Origin: Thozetella sp. PMI_491
Lineage: Eukaryota; Ascomycota; Sordariomycetes; Chaetosphaeriales; Chaetosphaeriaceae
Length of the DNA stretch: 64,000 bases
Direction: 5' to 3'
NCBI GenBank assembly: GCA_021432635.1
Contig: MU270015.1
Location: 71,211 to 135,210 of the forward strand
Shown here: piece after piece, positions 63,764-64,000 of the stretch
Layout of the letters: each line of letters opens with the position of its first letter
Position numbering within the stretch: the first letter of the stretch is position 1
Notes under the pieces: model-generated
Database searches by the model: none
Told to the model about the DNA's origin: nothing
What the model saw: only the letters and a program-made list of their open reading frames with translations
Program-made: the position numbers and the translations under genes

Positions 63764-64000
63764 TCATCCGCGGCTGAACATCAGCGGCACCAGAACACTC
63801 TGGCTCTCGATGCTACGGTGATCTGGTGCAATGACAATGTTGGCCACGTTCGCCATGCTGCGGCCGAAGAGGCCTTCACGAAGCCGTAGGCCTACGCTGG
63901 AGCCGCAACTGCCCAGGTTTAAGGTGGACAGCCCGGCAACGACGGCGGCCGAGTCCTTACTGTGAGCACTTCTGGGCTTTCGTCTGGAGAACTCGCGGCT
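63764..64000 (-). CDS. C-terminal end of an unrecognised gene (partial)
   Basis: Read on minus, an open frame enters from the right edge and runs 78 codons to TGA at 63764-63766. It contains SREFSRRKPRSAHSKDSAAV, then LRLREGLFGRSMANVANIVI and ends SIESQSVLVPLMFSRG. The codon style resembles neighbouring genes and the basic Ser/Arg-rich start plus ordered end look like a real C-terminus. I do not recognise the family. It could also be a chance frame, since only 237 bases are visible. Confidence 0.45.
   Translation of the reverse strand, partial: SREFSRRKPRSAHSKDSAAVVAGLSTLNLGSCGSSVGLRLREGLFGRSMANVANIVIAPDHRSIESQSVLVPLMFSRG

Noticed and set aside
1-64000. Possible mobile or virus-derived elements, or a biosynthetic cluster
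   Set aside because: No transposase, reverse transcriptase, integrase, capsid-like sequence, long terminal repeats, polyketide or peptide synthase signatures were seen in any frame.

Overview
This window is nuclear DNA from a filamentous ascomycete (Pezizomycotina). The gene set and sequence style suggest Sordariomycetes, plausibly Sordariales; I cannot name the species. The coding regions are GC-rich. Introns are short (53-206 bp), mostly with GT-AG ends and CTAAC/CTGAC-type branch sites. Many single-copy eukaryotic genes are recognisable. I see no bacterial operons, rRNA, convincing tRNA, transposon, provirus or CRISPR array, and no AT-rich block. I read it as ordinary core-genome sequence: 20 complete protein-coding genes plus one partial gene at each edge.

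Layout. 1-7.2 kb: a 3'-truncated OSH3-type oxysterol-binding protein and SPT6, both on minus. 7.2-9.9 kb: a gene-poor divergent interval. 9.9-13.4 kb: a STE7-class MAP kinase kinase (plus) converging on a HAD-family hydrolase (minus). 14.4-22.4 kb: a BRE4-like (ArAE/FUSC) membrane protein, the tri-snRNP splicing factor Prp1/Prp6, and a small single-pass membrane protein. 23.8-28.4 kb: a DysF-domain (Mug65/Spo73-like) protein and a mitochondrial PPR protein. 29.4-37.8 kb: a PP2C phosphatase, an Axl2-like cadherin-fold membrane protein and an EFM6-like lysine methyltransferase. 40.1-49.9 kb: a secreted double-psi-barrel (Asp f 7-like) protein, CCZ1, MAF1 and the AP-1 sigma subunit. 51.2-56.7 kb: the glutamate-cysteine ligase regulatory subunit, BUD32, an unrecognised membrane-anchored protein and a carboxymuconolactone-decarboxylase-like protein. 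57.6-61.3 kb: a group VI (Sln1-type) hybrid histidine kinase. The right edge holds the C-terminus of an unrecognised gene.

How the genes relate. There is no cluster or pathway island. Themes recur by chance: signalling (Sln1, Ste7, PP2C), membrane traffic (Osh3, Ccz1, AP-1 sigma, DysF protein), and RNA/transcription (Spt6, Prp6, Maf1, Bud32). Neighbours are mostly divergent or convergent single transcription units.

The unusual material is in gene structure and leaders. There are two inferred GC-AG introns (osh3, aps1), an 18-nt microexon inside the HAD active-site region, and two introns that are multiples of three and stop-free (prp6, ccz1). A short uORF sits 11 nt before the SLN1 start, and a repeated 13-mer carrying a CCAAT box lies in the HAD/BRE4 divergent promoter. 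I did not find evidence for a wholly new biological system.
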